A DNA stretch of 64,000 nt from Hylemonella gracilis str. Niagara R (GTDB lineage: Bacteria; Pseudomonadota; Gammaproteobacteria; Burkholderiales; Burkholderiaceae_C), in assembly GCF_000600295.1 (NCBI RefSeq), contig NZ_JEMG01000001.1:3005457-3069456 (forward strand), read 5' to 3'. The notes below the pieces were generated by a model, which worked only from the letters and a program-made list of their open reading frames with translations, was not told the DNA's origin and searched no databases. Position 1 is the stretch's first letter. Every line of letters starts with the position of its first letter. The position numbers were made by a program, and so were the translations under genes. Positions 40,547 to 48,972 of this stretch are shown piece by piece.

Positions 40547-43453
40547 TCAGTGCTCGGGCAGGCCGGGGCGACCGAAAAGGTAGCCCTGGAACAAGGTGCA
40601 ACCGTTGTCGCGCAGAAAATCGCGCTGCCCCTCGGTTTCGACGCCTTCGGCCACGGTCTGCAAACCCATGCTGCGCGCGAGCGCCAAAATGGTGCGGACG
40701 ATGACGGCATCGTTCGGATCGGTGAGCACGTCGTTGACGAAGCTGCGATCGATCTTCAGTGAATCCAGCGGCAGGCGCTTGAGGTAATTGAGCGAGGAAT
40801 ACCCGGTGCCGAAATCGTCCAGCGAGAAACGCACACCGCGCGCGCGCAATTCGGCCATTTTGCGGATGGCGTCCTCCACCTCGGAAATCAACAGGCTTTC
40901 CGTCAGCTCCAGGCGCAAACGCTGGGGATCGACCCCGGTTTCCTCGATGACGGTCAGCACCTGGTCCACGAAATCGCGCTGGCGGAACTGGCGGGCGCTG
41001 ACATTGACGGCCACGGTCAAGCCCTGCGTCGCGGCGCCTCGCCCCCAGAGCACGAGCTGGCGACAGGCCGCGCGCAACACCCATTCGCCGATGGACAAGA
41101 TCAGACCACTTTGCTCGGCCAGGCCGATGAAGCTGCCTGGCGCCAGCAAGCCGCGCCGGGGATGATTCCAGCGCAGCAAGGCTTCGTAGCCCTGCACGCC
41201 GCCTGCCGCGTCGACCACGGGTTGGTAGTGCAGCAACAGCTCATCGTTTTGCACGGCCAATCGCATGTCGGCGTCCAGGGCGGCGCGGGCCAGCACCGCA
41301 GCCTGCATCTGCGGGTCGAAGAAACGCAAGGTGTTGCGCCCCGCCGCCTTGGCCTGGTACATGGCGAGATCAGCCCGCTTGAGCAGCTCGTCCACACCCT
41401 GGGTGCCGCCGCTGAACACCGTCAAGCCGATGCTCGGTGAACTGCTGTGCTGCCGCCCGGCCAGCTCATAAGGCGCGTTCAGACGCTTGAGGATTTTTTC
41501 ACCCACCTGCTCGGCATGCGCGGCGGCTTCGTTCTCGTCCTCGGCCAGTTCCAGCAGCATCACGACGAACTCGTCACCTCCCAGGCGGGCCGCCGTGTCG
41601 CTTTCGCGCAGGCAGCTCAGCAGGCGCTGCGCCACCTGCTTGAGCAGCAGGTCGCCCACGTCGTGGCCCAGCGTGTCGTTGAGGTCCTTGAAGTTGTCCA
41701 GGTCCAGAAAGAAGAGCGCGCCATGGCGCTTGCTGCGCGTGCAAGCGGCCTGGGCTTGCGCCAGCCGATCCAGCAAGAGGCGGCGGTTGGGCAGACCGGT
41801 GAGCGTGTCGTAGAAAGCCAGGCGCTGGGTCTCGCCCTCGGCGCGCTTGCGGTCGCTGATGTCGCGGCCGATGCCGCGGTAGCCGCGGAAGCGCTGGCGG
41901 GTGTCGAAGATCGGCGCGCCACTGATGGACACCCAATATTGCTGTCCATAAGCACCGATGCGCAGCAACTCCAGGTCACGAAAGGGCTGGCGGCTCTCGA
42001 GCACCCGGCGGTGCGCGGCCCAGTCTTCCTCGGTCATGTTGAGGGCACCGATCTCCCAGCGTGTCTTGCCCAGGATCTCGGCCTCGGTACGCAGGATCTT
42101 GTTCTGCTGGTAGCCCACGAAGTGGATGAAGCGCAGTTGCTCGTCGGTTTCCCAATACCAATCGGACGACAGGTCCGTCAGGCTGCGAAAGCGCGCCTCG
42201 CTGTCCTGCAAACGCTGCTCGGCCAGCTTGCGGTCGGTGATGTCCGAGATGGAACCGTAGGCGACGAGTTGTTCACCTTCCATGCGGTGGATGGCGTGAC
42301 CGAGCAGCCAACGCTCCCACCCATCATCACCGAGGATGCGGAACTCATGCGACCAGATGCCGCCATCGAAATGCGCCGCGTCCATGCTGCGGCGCACCTC
42401 GGCCCGGTCCTCCGGATGCAGACGGTCGAACAGCAGCCTGGCATCGCGCCGCGCCGCCTCGGCCTCCACGCCGAAGAGCTGCCGCACGCCAGGGCTCAGG
42501 AAGGGGAAGACCTCGGTGCCGTCGGTCCGGCGTTCGTACAGGAAAAGGACCAGCGGCACATGGCTGGTGATCTTCTCGATGAAAGCAAGTTGCTGGCGCA
42601 GCACCAGGGCGGCCTCGGTCTCGGCCGTCACGTCGAGGATGACGCCGAAATCCAGGTAGCTGCCGTCACTGTTGCGATGGCGGTGGATGCGGCTGCGGCG
42701 CCAACTCATGTTGCCGTCCAGGCCCATGATCCGGTACTCAAAGACACGCCCATCCATGGCTTCGCGCGCGGCCATGTAGTTCTGGAAATCCTCCGGATGG
42801 ATGCGGCGGCGCGCCTCCTCGACCGTGAGCACGGCGGGTGTCTGCGTGCCGGCCATCTTCTGCAGGCCGGGCGAGAAATGAACCGTCTTGCCGTCGCTGC
42901 TCCAGTGCCCCACCCGGGCCAGTTCCTCGGTCAGGGCGTACAGCTCCAGCTGGGCCGCCAGACGGTCGTTGGCGCGGGTGCGGGCGGCTTCCCCCTCGCG
43001 CAACGCCTCCTCGGCCATGCGCGTGGCGGTGATGTCCTCCATGTAAAGCAGCACATAGGGGCCGCCGGGCGCGAGGGCAGACTCCAGCAAGGAACCGTTG
43101 AGCCGCACCAGCCGCCGGCCACGCTGCCGGTCCTTGAACCAGACCCAGGATTCACGCCCGCGCAGGCGGCCCTGTGCGCCAACCTCCGCCAGGCAATCGC
43201 CGCAGTCGGCGGCATCGACCCAGCACCCGATGTCGACCAGGGTGCGACCCTGCAGCTCCTCATGCGCATACCCCGTCAATTCCAGCCATTCATGGTTGAC
43301 GCGGACCAAGCAGCCATCCTCTTGACGGATCAGGGCAATCGCGCCGGGACTCCCATCGAAAACGGCCTGGAACAGGCTGTCCTGCTTCGCGCTGCCGTCA
43401 TCACACAGGCCACCGCCCGGGTCTCGCGCCTTGCCGTCATTGAAAGCTGTCAT
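40547..43453 (-). CDS. Multi-PAS GGDEF-EAL c-di-GMP protein
   Basis: About 968 residues from the ATG at 43453, which has an AGGGA site upstream; a start 9 codons earlier is possible. No transmembrane segment. Four PAS/PAC modules: about residues 25-145, 170-280, 290-410 and 415-540 (FQAVFDGSPGAIALI, GHWSSDGKTVHFSPG, ITDRKLAEQRLQDSEARF, ISDRKRAEGETQRLAF). Then GGDEF about 545-705 with intact GGDEF, and EAL about 715-965 with EALLRWNHP, NVSARQ, ELTESLL, DDFGTGYSSL and AEGVE all intact. It should both sense cytoplasmic cues and turn over c-di-GMP. The next gene, mutS, is divergent. Confidence 0.93.
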   Translation of the reverse strand: MTAFNDGKARDPGGGLCDDGSAKQDSLFQAVFDGSPGAIALIRQEDGCLVRVNHEWLELTGYAHEELQGRTLVDIGCWVDAADCGDCLAEVGAQGRLRGRESWVWFKDRQRGRRLVRLNGSLLESALAPGGPYVLLYMEDITATRMAEEALREGEAARTRANDRLAAQLELYALTEELARVGHWSSDGKTVHFSPGLQKMAGTQTPAVLTVEEARRRIHPEDFQNYMAAREAMDGRVFEYRIMGLDGNMSWRRSRIHRHRNSDGSYLDFGVILDVTAETEAALVLRQQLAFIEKITSHVPLVLFLYERRTDGTEVFPFLSPGVRQLFGVEAEAARRDARLLFDRLHPEDRAEVRRSMDAAHFDGGIWSHEFRILGDDGWERWLLGHAIHRMEGEQLVAYGSISDITDRKLAEQRLQDSEARFRSLTDLSSDWYWETDEQLRFIHFVGYQQNKILRTEAEILGKTRWEIGALNMTEEDWAAHRRVLESRQPFRDLELLRIGAYGQQYWVSISGAPIFDTRQRFRGYRGIGRDISDRKRAEGETQRLAFYDTLTGLPNRRLLLDRLAQAQAACTRSKRHGALFFLDLDNFKDLNDTLGHDVGDLLLKQVAQRLLSCLRESDTAARLGGDEFVVMLLELAEDENEAAAHAEQVGEKILKRLNAPYELAGRQHSSSPSIGLTVFSGGTQGVDELLKRADLAMYQAKAAGRNTLRFFDPQMQAAVLARAALDADMRLAVQNDELLLHYQPVVDAAGGVQGYEALLRWNHPRRGLLAPGSFIGLAEQSGLILSIGEWVLRAACRQLVLWGRGAATQGLTVAVNVSARQFRQRDFVDQVLTVIEETGVDPQRLRLELTESLLISEVEDAIRKMAELRARGVRFSLDDFGTGYSSLNYLKRLPLDSLKIDRSFVNDVLTDPNDAVIVRTILALARSMGLQTVAEGVETEGQRDFLRDNGCTLFQGYLFGRPGLPEH

Positions 43454-43566
43454 GACATCCCTGAATACTGTGGTCACCAAGCCTTGTAGGGGAGGAATCC
43501 TCCGGCTTTTGTTTCATTATGTGACCAAATGGTAATCGATGACCCTGTTGATAGACTCCCGGCCCT

Positions 43567-46248
43567 ATGCCCTCCGCCTCCCCCGAAGCGTCCTCCCTCG
43601 CCGCCCACACCCCCATGATGCAGCAGTACCTGAGCCTGAAGGCCGGGTACCCGGGCACGCTGCTGTTCTACCGCATGGGAGATTTTTACGAACTGTTTTA
43701 CGAGGACGCCGAAAAAGCCGCCCGCCTGCTGGACATCACCCTGACCCAGCGTGGCCAGTCTGCCGGCCGCCCGGTCGTCATGGCTGGGGTGCCTTTCCAT
43801 TCAGTGGAGACCTACCTGGCCCGCCTGATCAAGCTGGGCGAGTCGGTAGCCATCTGCGAGCAGGTGGGCGACGTGGCGACCGCCAAGGGACCGGTCGAAC
43901 GCAAGGTGGTGCGCGTGGTGACGCCGGGCACGCTGACCGACAGCGCCCTGCTCAGCGAAAAAAGTGAATCCCTGCTGCTAGCCCTGCACCAGGGCCCGCG
44001 CAACCGCGTCGGCCTGGCCTGGCTGAGCGTCACCCAGGGCGAGGTGCAACTGGCCGAATGCGAGGCCGACGAACTGCCCGAGTGGCTGCTGCGCATCGCG
44101 CCCGGCGAGCTGATCTACAGCGCGGGCGTGTCCCCGGCCTTTGAACAGCGCCTGTTGGCGCTCAAGCAGGGTGGCCTGGCCGCCCCCCTGTCGATCCGCC
44201 CGGAATGGCAGTTCGACGCCGCGCTCGGCCGCGAGCGGCTGCAGACCCTGCTGCAGGCCAGCAGCCTGCAGGCCTGGAGCGCGCAGGATTGTGCGTTGGC
44301 CCACGCCGCCGCCGCCGCGCTGCTGGCCTACGCCGAGCACACCCAGGGCCGCGCGCTCAGCCACGTGCACGGCCTGCGCGTGCAGCGCCAGGACGAGCAG
44401 ATCGACCTGCCGCTGACCACGCGCCGCAACCTGGAGCTGGTGCAGACCCTGCGCGGCGAGGACGCCCCCACGCTGTTCTCCCTGCTCGACACCTGCATGA
44501 CCGGCATGGGCAGCCGCCTGCTCAAGCGCTGGCTGCTGGAGCCGCCGCGCAACCGCGCCGTGGCGTCGGCCCGCATCGCGACCATCAGCCTGCTGCGCGC
44601 AGGCGGGGGCGGCGAGACCGCGCATGGCGGCCCCTGGCAAAAGCTGCGTGAGCAGATCAAGGGCAGCAGCGACGTGGAACGCATCGTGGCGCGCATCGCG
44701 CTGCGCCAAGTGCGCCCGCGTGAACTGACCGGCCTGGCGCAGACCCTGGTGAGGACGGGCACGCTCGCACCCCTGCTGGACCACAGCCTGCGCACGGCCG
44801 CGGCCAACCCAGGCCTGCTGGCGGAACTCGCGCAGGACCTGCAACCGCCCGCCGCTTGCGCCGAGCTGCTGGCCCGCGCCCTGCTGCCCGAGCCGGCCGC
44901 CCTGGTGCGCGATGGCGGCGTGATCAACGACGGTTTTGACGCCGAGCTGGATGAGTTGCGCGCCATCCAGACCCACAGCGACGGCTTCCTGCTCGACATG
45001 GAAGCGCGCGAACGCGCGCGCACAGGCATCGGCAATCTGCGCGTGCAATACAACAAGGTGCATGGCTTCTACATCGAGATCACCAGCAGCAACCTGGACA
45101 AGGTGCCCGAGGACTACCGCCGCCGCCAGACGCTGAAGAACGCCGAGCGCTACATCACCCCCGAACTCAAGGCCTTCGAGGACAAAGCCCTGTCCGCGCA
45201 GGAACGCGCACTCGCGCGCGAGAAATGGCTGTACGAGCAGTTGCTGGAACAGCTGGACGACTTCCTGCCCACGCTCACGCGCCACGCCCGTGCGCTGGCT
45301 GCGCTGGACGCGTTGTGCGCGCTGGCCGAGCGCTCGCTCACACTGGGCTGGAACGCGCCGGTCTTCGTCGCCGAACCCTGCATCGCCATCGAAGCGGGGC
45401 GCCACCCGGTGGTGGAGGCTCGCTTGGCCGAGAACAGCGGAGGCCAGTTCATCGCTAACGACACCCAGCTCGGCACGCGGCAGCGCATGCAGATCATCAC
45501 CGGCCCGAACATGGGCGGTAAATCGACCTATATGCGGCAGGTCGCGCTCATCGTACTGCTGGCCTCCATGGGCAGCTACGTGCCCGCCGCGTCGTGCCGG
45601 CTGGGGCCCATCGACGCCATCCACACCCGCATCGGCGCGGCGGACGACCTGGCCAACGCGCAATCGACCTTCATGCTGGAGATGACCGAGGCCGCACAGA
45701 TCCTGCACGCCGCCACGCCGCATTCCCTGGTGCTGATGGACGAGATCGGGCGTGGCACCAGCACCTTCGACGGCCTGGCCCTGGCCGGCGCCATCGCCAG
45801 CCAGTTGCATGACAAGACCCAAGCCTTCACGCTCTTTGCCACGCACTATTTCGAGTTGACCGAATTCCCCAGCCAACACCACGCGGCCGTGAACGTGCAC
45901 GTCAGCGCGGCCGAGACCCCGGGCACGCCGGGCAAGGGCGGCCACGGCATCGTCTTCCTGCACGAAATCCAGAGCGGCCCCGCCAGCCGCAGCTACGGCA
46001 TCCAGGTGGCGCGCCTGGCCGGCATGCCCGCCGCCGTGCTGCGCCACGCGCAGCATGCGCTGGAGGCACTGGAACAATCCGCCACCCAGTCGCGCGCCCA
46101 GGTGGACCTGTTCGCGCCGCCGCCCGAACCCGAACTGGCCGTGCCCAGCGCCGTCGAGGCGCGGCTGGCCGAAATCGATCCCGACACCCTGAGTCCGCGC
46201 GACGCGCTGGACGCGCTGTATGCCCTGAAAAAGCTGGCCCATCCATGA
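43567..46248 (+). CDS. mutS: DNA mismatch repair protein MutS
   Basis: An 893-residue MutS. Mismatch-binding Phe-x-Glu region is [15 protein letters not shown] (about residues 34-48); the ATPase has Walker [10 protein letters not shown] (about 645-653), Walker [16 protein letters not shown] and the signature [13 protein letters not shown]. It recognises mismatches and recruits MutL. Length is slightly over the E. coli protein. The stop overlaps the following hydrolase gene by 4 bases (ATGA). Its start is divergent from the PAS-GGDEF-EAL gene across 113 bp. Confidence 0.97.
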   Translation: MPSASPEASSLAAHTPMMQQYLSLKAGYPGTLLFYRMGDFYELFYEDAEKAARLLDITLTQRGQSAGRPVVMAGVPFHSVETYLARLIKLGESVAICEQVGDVATAKGPVERKVVRVVTPGTLTDSALLSEKSESLLLALHQGPRNRVGLAWLSVTQGEVQLAECEADELPEWLLRIAPGELIYSAGVSPAFEQRLLALKQGGLAAPLSIRPEWQFDAALGRERLQTLLQASSLQAWSAQDCALAHAAAAALLAYAEHTQGRALSHVHGLRVQRQDEQIDLPLTTRRNLELVQTLRGEDAPTLFSLLDTCMTGMGSRLLKRWLLEPPRNRAVASARIATISLLRAGGGGETAHGGPWQKLREQIKGSSDVERIVARIALRQVRPRELTGLAQTLVRTGTLAPLLDHSLRTAAANPGLLAELAQDLQPPAACAELLARALLPEPAALVRDGGVINDGFDAELDELRAIQTHSDGFLLDMEARERARTGIGNLRVQYNKVHGFYIEITSSNLDKVPEDYRRRQTLKNAERYITPELKAFEDKALSAQERALAREKWLYEQLLEQLDDFLPTLTRHARALAALDALCALAERSLTLGWNAPVFVAEPCIAIEAGRHPVVEARLAENSGGQFIANDTQLGTRQRMQIITGPNMGGKSTYMRQVALIVLLASMGSYVPAASCRLGPIDAIHTRIGAADDLANAQSTFMLEMTEAAQILHAATPHSLVLMDEIGRGTSTFDGLALAGAIASQLHDKTQAFTLFATHYFELTEFPSQHHAAVNVHVSAAETPGTPGKGGHGIVFLHEIQSGPASRSYGIQVARLAGMPAAVLRHAQHALEALEQSATQSRAQVDLFAPPPEPELAVPSAVEARLAEIDPDTLSPRDALDALYALKKLAHP

Positions 46249-47099
46249 AACAGGATCTCCCGCCCATCATCTTCTCGCACGGCAACGGTTTTCCGGCCGG
46301 CACTTACCGCCAGTTGCTGGACGACCTGCGGCGACGCGGCTTTCGTGTCAGCGCGGTCGAGAAGTACGGCCATGACCCGCAGTACCCCGTCACCAGCAAT
46401 TGGCCGCACCTGGTGCAGCAATTGGCGGACTTCGCCAGCGACGAGCAGGAGAAGAACGGTGAACCGGCCTTCCTGGTCGGCCATTCCCTGGGCGGCTTTC
46501 TGAGCCTGATGGCGGCGGCGCGCCATCCCGATCTGGCCCTGGGCGTGCTGCTGATCGATTCGCCCATCCTGGGCGGCTGGCGCGCGGCCAGCGTGGGCGT
46601 GGTCAAGCGCACCCAGCTGATCAGCGCCATCTCGCCCGGCGTCATCAGCCGCAAGCGGCGCGACAACTGGCCCGACGCCGACGCCGCCTACGAACACTTC
46701 CGCCACAAGAAAGCCTTCATGCACTGGCAGCCCGAGGTGCTGCGCGATTACGTGGAACACGGCATGCACACCGTGGACGGAAAGCGTGTGCTGAGCTTCC
46801 AGCGCGAGGTGGAAACCGCGATCTACAACACCCTGCCCCACCACCTGGACGGCCTGCTCAAGCGCCACCCGCTCAAATGCCCGGTCGCCTTCATCGGCGG
46901 GCGGCATTCGGTGGAAATGAAGCAGGTCGGCATGGCCATGACCGAGAAGGTCACCAAGGGCCGCATCACGATGTTGGATGGCTCCCACCTCTTCCCGATG
47001 GAGCAGCCCGTCGCCACGGGAGCGGCCGTCGAGGCTTCCCTGCGCAACCTGATGCGGGTGCGGGAGCTCAAGCAGGCCAAGGCATCCGCCAGCACCTGA
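46245..47099 (+). CDS. Alpha/beta hydrolase
   Basis: A 284-residue cytoplasmic alpha/beta hydrolase: oxyanion region [12 protein letters not shown] near residue 11, nucleophile elbow GHSLGGF with S81, and late Asp/His in [11 protein letters not shown] and [10 protein letters not shown]. The His of GSHLFP is the likely catalytic one. It is coupled to mutS by an ATGA overlap, which is frequent in this family of bacteria, but no functional tie to mismatch repair is known. Substrate unknown. Confidence 0.87.
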   Translation: MKQDLPPIIFSHGNGFPAGTYRQLLDDLRRRGFRVSAVEKYGHDPQYPVTSNWPHLVQQLADFASDEQEKNGEPAFLVGHSLGGFLSLMAAARHPDLALGVLLIDSPILGGWRAASVGVVKRTQLISAISPGVISRKRRDNWPDADAAYEHFRHKKAFMHWQPEVLRDYVEHGMHTVDGKRVLSFQREVETAIYNTLPHHLDGLLKRHPLKCPVAFIGGRHSVEMKQVGMAMTEKVTKGRITMLDGSHLFPMEQPVATGAAVEASLRNLMRVRELKQAKASAST

Positions 47100-47194
47100 G
47101 CGTTCGGCCCAAGCCCGCGCGCCCAGCCGAGGGCGATGCAAGCTTGGCCGCTATGCCATCCGTCCATGAGGACGGGGGCATCGCGGTGGCTTGA

Positions 47195-47680
47195 TCAGCC
47201 CAGGCCCAGGGCGCGGCGCACCGGCGCTTCCAGACGCTCGGGCTTGGTGATGGGGGCGAAACGCTGAATGGGCTGGCCGTCGCGGCCGATCAGGAACTTG
47301 GTGAAGTTCCACTTCACGCGCCGCCCGAACCAGCCCGGCAGCTTGGCCTTCAGCCACTGGAACAGCGGATGCGCCTGCGATCCGTTGACGTCGACCTTGG
47401 CGAACATCGGGAAACTCACGCCGTAATTGATCTGGCAGGTTTCGGCGATCTCCTTGGCGCCGCCCGGCTCCTGCTGGCCGAACTGGTTGCACGGAAAGCC
47501 GAGGATGACCAAGCCCTGGTCTTTGTACTGCTGGTAGAGCTTTTCCAGACCCGCGTACTGGGGCGTGAAGCCACACTGGCTCGCGGTGTTGACGACCAGC
47601 ACCACCTTGCCCTGGTAGTCCCCCAGGGACACGGGCTTGCCGCCCAGGGACAGGGCGCTCAGTTGCTGAAGTTCGGACAT
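47195..47680 (-). CDS. Glutathione peroxidase (Cys-type)
   Basis: A 161-residue thioredoxin-fold peroxidase from MSELQQLSAL. Peroxidatic C36 lies in NTASQCGFTPQY, followed by GFPCNQFGQQEPG (Gln of the tetrad) and KWNFTKFLIG (Trp/Asn). The first motif usually reads ASKCG; here Gln replaces Lys. It reduces hydroperoxides, probably with thioredoxin like most bacterial BtuE/Gpx proteins. A promoter with an inverted repeat in its spacer lies just upstream, suggesting peroxide-responsive control. Confidence 0.93.
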   Translation of the reverse strand: MSELQQLSALSLGGKPVSLGDYQGKVVLVVNTASQCGFTPQYAGLEKLYQQYKDQGLVILGFPCNQFGQQEPGGAKEIAETCQINYGVSFPMFAKVDVNGSQAHPLFQWLKAKLPGWFGRRVKWNFTKFLIGRDGQPIQRFAPITKPERLEAPVRRALGLG

Positions 47681-47702
47681 GGGGTTTTCCTCGCGGTCGT
47701 TA

Positions 47703-47731
47703 AAAATATGACGCAATCCAATTGCGCGCAA
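47703..47731 (-). promoter_or_regulatory. Candidate promoter/operator of glutathione peroxidase
   Basis: On the minus strand TTGCGC (47731-47726) and TATTTT (47708-47703) are spaced by 17 bp. Within the spacer CGCAAT-N3-ATTGCG (47712-47726) is a perfect inverted repeat of the size bound by MarR/OhrR-type dimers. A repressor here would block polymerase directly; no such regulator gene is in the window. Confidence 0.45.
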
Positions 47732-47746
47732 GATTTTAATCGGTAG

Positions 47747-47771
47747 AAAGGCCTGGGTATCACCAGGCCTT
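47747..47771 (-). terminator. Weak intrinsic terminator after uppP
   Basis: AAGGCCTGG and CCAGGCCTT form a perfect 9-bp stem (47748-47756 with 47763-47771) with a 6-base loop. On the minus strand it follows the uppP stop by about 70 bp and is trailed by only a short T run, so termination may be partial. Confidence 0.5.
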
Positions 47772-47775
47772 ATCG

Positions 47776-47804
47776 TCAGGTCAGGTCAGGTCAGGTCAGG
47801 TCAG
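47776..47804. repeat. Pentanucleotide tandem repeat (TCAGG)x5 plus TCAG
   Basis: Nearly six uninterrupted copies of a 5-base unit lie between the uppP 3-prime end and the hairpin upstream of the peroxidase gene. Such tracts slip during replication; no open reading frame runs through it, so any effect would be on transcript length or termination rather than protein phase variation. Confidence 0.9.
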
Positions 47805-47839
47805 AGCACAGCCCTTCGCACCGCCAGCCGCCGGGTCGT

Positions 47840-48700
47840 TCAAGCCGCGCGCCAATCCACCACACCACTCCAAGCCGTGCCCAGCACGATCAGGCCGAAG
47901 ACGATGCGGTACCAAGCGAAGCCCACGAAGCTGTGCGTGGCGATGAAACGCAGCAGCCAGCGCACGCAGACCCAGGCGCTGATGAAGGAGAACAGCAGGC
48001 CCACGCCGAACATCGGCAAGTCGGCCAGGCTCAGCAGAGCGCGTTCCTTGTAGAGGCTGTAGGCCCCCGCGCCGATCAGCGTGGGCATGGCGAGGTAGAA
48101 AGAAAAATCCGTCGCCGCCTTGCGCGACAGGCCCAGCAGCATGCCGCCGATGATGGTCGCGCCGCTGCGGCTGGTGCCCGGCACCATGGCCAGGCACTGC
48201 ACCAGGCCGACCTTGAGCGCGTCCTTCCAGCTCATCTGGTCCACGTCTTCCACGAGACGCGGGGCGGCGCCTGCATCCGCAGGAAGCGCCGCCAGACGGG
48301 CCTGGCGCCGCTCGGCCCAGAGGATGATGAAGCCACCCAGGATGAAAGCCGTGGCCACCACTTCGGCCGTGAACAGGTGCGCCTTGATGGCCTTGCCCGC
48401 CAGCAAACCCAGCACCACGGCCGGAAAAAAGGCGATCAGCACATTGAGCGTGAAGCGCCGCGCCTGGGGCTGACTGGGCAGCCCCACCAGGGTGCTGCGG
48501 ATCTTCTGCCAGTAGACCAGGATGACCGCGAAGATGGCCCCGGTCTGGATGGCGATGTCGAACACCTTGGCCTTGTCGTCGTGGAAGCCCAGCAGGCTGC
48601 CGGCCAGGATCAGATGCCCCGTGCTCGAAATCGGAAGGAATTCCGTCAGGCCTTCGACGATGCCCATCAGGGCGGCCTTCAACAAGAGTAGAACATCCAC
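47840..48700 (-). CDS. uppP: Undecaprenyl-diphosphatase UppP (BacA)
   Basis: A 286-residue membrane protein with the two UppP signatures, [15 protein letters not shown] (residues 16-30) and [10 protein letters not shown] (near residue 174), holding the catalytic Glu, Ser and Arg residues. It recycles the C55 lipid carrier for peptidoglycan and O-antigen synthesis and confers bacitracin resistance when abundant. A candidate small RNA with a terminator ends 34 bp upstream of its start on the same strand, so some uppP transcripts may arise by read-through. Confidence 0.94.
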   Translation of the reverse strand: MDVLLLLKAALMGIVEGLTEFLPISSTGHLILAGSLLGFHDDKAKVFDIAIQTGAIFAVILVYWQKIRSTLVGLPSQPQARRFTLNVLIAFFPAVVLGLLAGKAIKAHLFTAEVVATAFILGGFIILWAERRQARLAALPADAGAAPRLVEDVDQMSWKDALKVGLVQCLAMVPGTSRSGATIIGGMLLGLSRKAATDFSFYLAMPTLIGAGAYSLYKERALLSLADLPMFGVGLLFSFISAWVCVRWLLRFIATHSFVGFAWYRIVFGLIVLGTAWSGVVDWRAA

Positions 48701-48733
48701 GCGCGCAAACCCGCTAAAAAATTGAGCTCACCA

Positions 48734-48761
48734 GAAAAAACGGCGCTTGGGTAAGCGCCGT
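48734..48761 (-). terminator. Strong intrinsic terminator upstream of uppP
   Basis: On the minus strand ACGGCGCTT-ACCC-AAGCGCCGT is a perfect 9-bp stem with a 4-base loop (48761-48740), followed by six T residues (48740-48735). It cannot serve glnS, which runs the other way, and no protein gene precedes it, so it ends a short transcript begun near 48825. Confidence 0.88.
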
Positions 48762-48825
48762 CAAAGACCCTGACCGCCCCCTTGGCGAGACGGACACGGT
48801 TTGCCGCGGGGGAGGTCCGCAGCGC
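48735..48825 (-). ncRNA. Candidate small RNA of about 90 nt upstream of uppP
   Basis: A promoter (48859-48831) and a strong terminator (48761-48735) bracket about 90 bases without a start codon plus frame. Near the 5-prime end the minus strand reads GCGGACCTCCCCCGC, which can fold as GCGG-loop-CCGC and expose CCUCC, the anti-Shine-Dalgarno sequence. I recall a betaproteobacterial toxic small RNA family with an anti-SD motif found beside the uppP gene; this locus fits that description but I cannot confirm it without a covariance-model search. An attenuated uppP leader is the other reading. Confidence 0.65.
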
Positions 48826-48830
48826 CGCGC

Positions 48831-48859
48831 AGCATACCAGCCTTGCCTGCCTGCGACAA
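48831..48859 (-). promoter_or_regulatory. Sigma-70-type promoter of the candidate small RNA
   Basis: On the minus strand TTGTCG (48859-48854) and TATGCT (48836-48831) are separated by exactly 17 bp. Transcription would start near 48825, just before the GC-rich RNA body. Confidence 0.65.
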
Positions 48860-48972
48860 ATGGGCTTGGCCCTTGGCAGGCTTCGTCGGGCGGCCGCGTC
48901 ATAAAATCTTCAAGATGCCTTGTTCCGCAAGGTCCTGCCCGTTTACTCTCGCCTTCCTTCTCCCCAGCCCCC

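Noticed and set aside
40110..41084. A 324-codon open frame on the minus strand partly overlapping the end of the GGDEF-EAL gene and the empty region beside it
   Set aside because: It is in another frame of the EAL domain and then Arg-rich sequence; no start signal and no family.
41447..43489. A 680-codon open frame on the plus strand opposite the PAS-GGDEF-EAL gene
   Set aside because: No domain features; the minus-strand gene has every expected motif.
43978..46242. A 754-codon open frame on the minus strand opposite mutS
   Set aside because: Antisense shadow; low-complexity Gln/Gly/Ala/Arg sequence without family motifs, and mutS is intact on the other strand.
47776..47804. Reading the TCAGG tract as a phase-variable coding repeat
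   Set aside because: No gene reads through it; both neighbours have stops or starts outside the tract.
48808..48830. 4.5S (SRP) RNA or 6S RNA for the small RNA near uppP
   Set aside because: The conserved SRP tetraloop region (GGAAG/AGCAGCC type) is not present, and the size and structure do not fit 6S RNA.
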